Assembly (NCBI RefSeq): GCF_017115105.1
Contig: NZ_JABXKH010000031.1
Coordinates: 1 to 64,000, forward strand
Reading direction: 5' to 3'
DNA: 64,000 bases
Source of the DNA: Nostoc sp. NMS2
GTDB taxonomy: Bacteria > Cyanobacteriota > Cyanobacteriia > Cyanobacteriales > Nostocaceae
The position numbers were made by a program, and so were the translations under genes. The notes beneath the pieces are model-generated. The model had not been told where the DNA came from. It did no database searches and saw nothing but the letters and a program-made list of their open reading frames with translations. Positions 63,559 to 64,000 of the stretch are shown here, in pieces (the first letter of the stretch is position 1; every line of letters begins with the position of its first letter).

Positions 63559-63671
63559 TACGTTTTTCTTTAGTTAGTTCTCCTCAATTGAGACTATTCT
63601 ATCTTTTCTCATCTTCTGTACCTGATTTCAATGAGAATCGCTGGCGTTGCTGAATTGAGGTATGAACTTGA

Positions 63672-63701
63672 TATAGAGACGTAAAATTCTACGTCTCTAT
63701 A
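63672..63701. repeat. Palindrome (TATAGAGACGT type)
   Basis: TATAGAGACGTA and TACGTCTCTATA form a perfect 12-bp stem. It lies just after the partial minus-strand gene that ends at 63714 and may act as its terminator; such units recur in Nostoc spacers. Confidence 0.7.
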
Positions 63702-63713
63702 AGGATTTTCAAA

Positions 63714-64000
63714 TCAAACCAAATAACTCGTATTTGGTATGATCGCAAATAAGGCATACTCATACCAAGCAGTCCAAATGAAACTGCGAATCCATCGCTG
63801 ACGCTTTTCGGGACTCAATTCATATTCAAAGGCCCCACGAGATACATCAATGGAAGATAGGTGAGAGTTGCAACCACAGCCGTGTTGATAAGTAAAACCG
63901 TACTTTGAGGCAATACTTTGCACCTTCATCTGAATCGCAAACACCTTACCTGCATGGAGTATGGCATCCCAAGAACGTTTGTGTTCGATATCGCGGGGGT
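63714..64000 (-). CDS. Unidentified protein, C-terminal part, continues past the right edge
   Basis: The frame is open from 64000 to the stop at 63714 (about 94 residues seen). A start codon at 63944 exists, but the upstream codons to the edge are also open and read P-R-D-I-E-H-K-R-S-W-D-A-I-L-H-A-G-K-V, so this is probably the tail of a longer protein. HGCGCNSHLSSIDVSRGAF and a tryptophan-rich stretch (RQRWIRSFIWTAWYEYALF) are the recognisable features. I do not know the family. Confidence 0.5.
   Translation of the reverse strand, partial: PRDIEHKRSWDAILHAGKVFAIQMKVQSIASKYGFTYQHGCGCNSHLSSIDVSRGAFEYELSPEKRQRWIRSFIWTAWYEYALFAIIPNTSYLV

Overview
The window is chromosomal DNA from a filamentous, very probably heterocyst-forming cyanobacterium of the Nostoc type. 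The evidence is cyanobacterial gene content (chlD, an alternative terminal oxidase operon, a group 3 sigma factor, XisH/XisI, Uma2 and DUF4058 proteins), dense GCGATCGC (HIP1) octamers inside genes, ATGACTA heptanucleotide tandem repeats, and many palindromic interspersed repeats and MITEs. No rRNA operon, prophage or CRISPR array is visible.

Layout. 0-3 kb: an IS1380-type transposase fragment, a ferrochelatase-like gene ending in seven histidines, and a lemA gene split by a 101-bp MITE. 3-10.5 kb: a hydrolase-fold protein, an MFS permease, acetolactate synthase (ilvB) with an extra zinc ribbon, CYTH and VOC proteins, a GGGGAGGCA/GGGGAGCA tandem array and a serine recombinase. 10.5-25 kb: a glycosyltransferase, a P-loop kinase, a class V aminotransferase, a RecB-like nuclease, a phytase-like esterase, two tandem Ser/Thr kinases, tRNA-Asp, gltX and ftsH. 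25-34.5 kb: an M50 protease with TPRs, a broken ADP-ribosylglycohydrolase, pepP, a seven-repeat FG-GAP protein, a degenerate MBL-fold protein and a pabA/trpG glutaminase. 34.6-44 kb: dgkA, ybeY, a DUF3285 gene, two adjacent prfB-type release factor genes that each carry a CTTTGAC frameshift site, a Bax-inhibitor-1 protein, a sigma factor, Uma2 and chlD. 44-48.3 kb: a large imperfect palindrome, a NYN-domain protein, RNase III, xisH-xisI and a histidine kinase. 48.7-53.6 kb: a three-gene NrtA/CmpA-type ABC importer behind a c-di-AMP (ydaO-yuaA) riboswitch, followed by a universal stress protein gene with its own c-di-AMP riboswitch and terminator. 54-57 kb: DUF2237, a hybrid histidine kinase and a stand-alone CheB methylesterase domain. 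58-62.7 kb: two DUF2231 membrane proteins and ctaC-ctaD-ctaE of an alternative respiratory oxidase without CuA ligands. The window ends with a DUF4058 gene and an unidentified partial gene.

The most interesting signals are: (1) the importer and stress-protein genes, which together look like a local c-di-AMP regulon; (2) a divergent second RF2 that keeps its own programmed frameshift; (3) a MITE in lemA whose exact excision restores a 185-residue LemA; and (4) short palindromic repeats inserted in frame inside at least three, possibly four, conserved genes. Most of the remaining content is ordinary cyanobacterial housekeeping.
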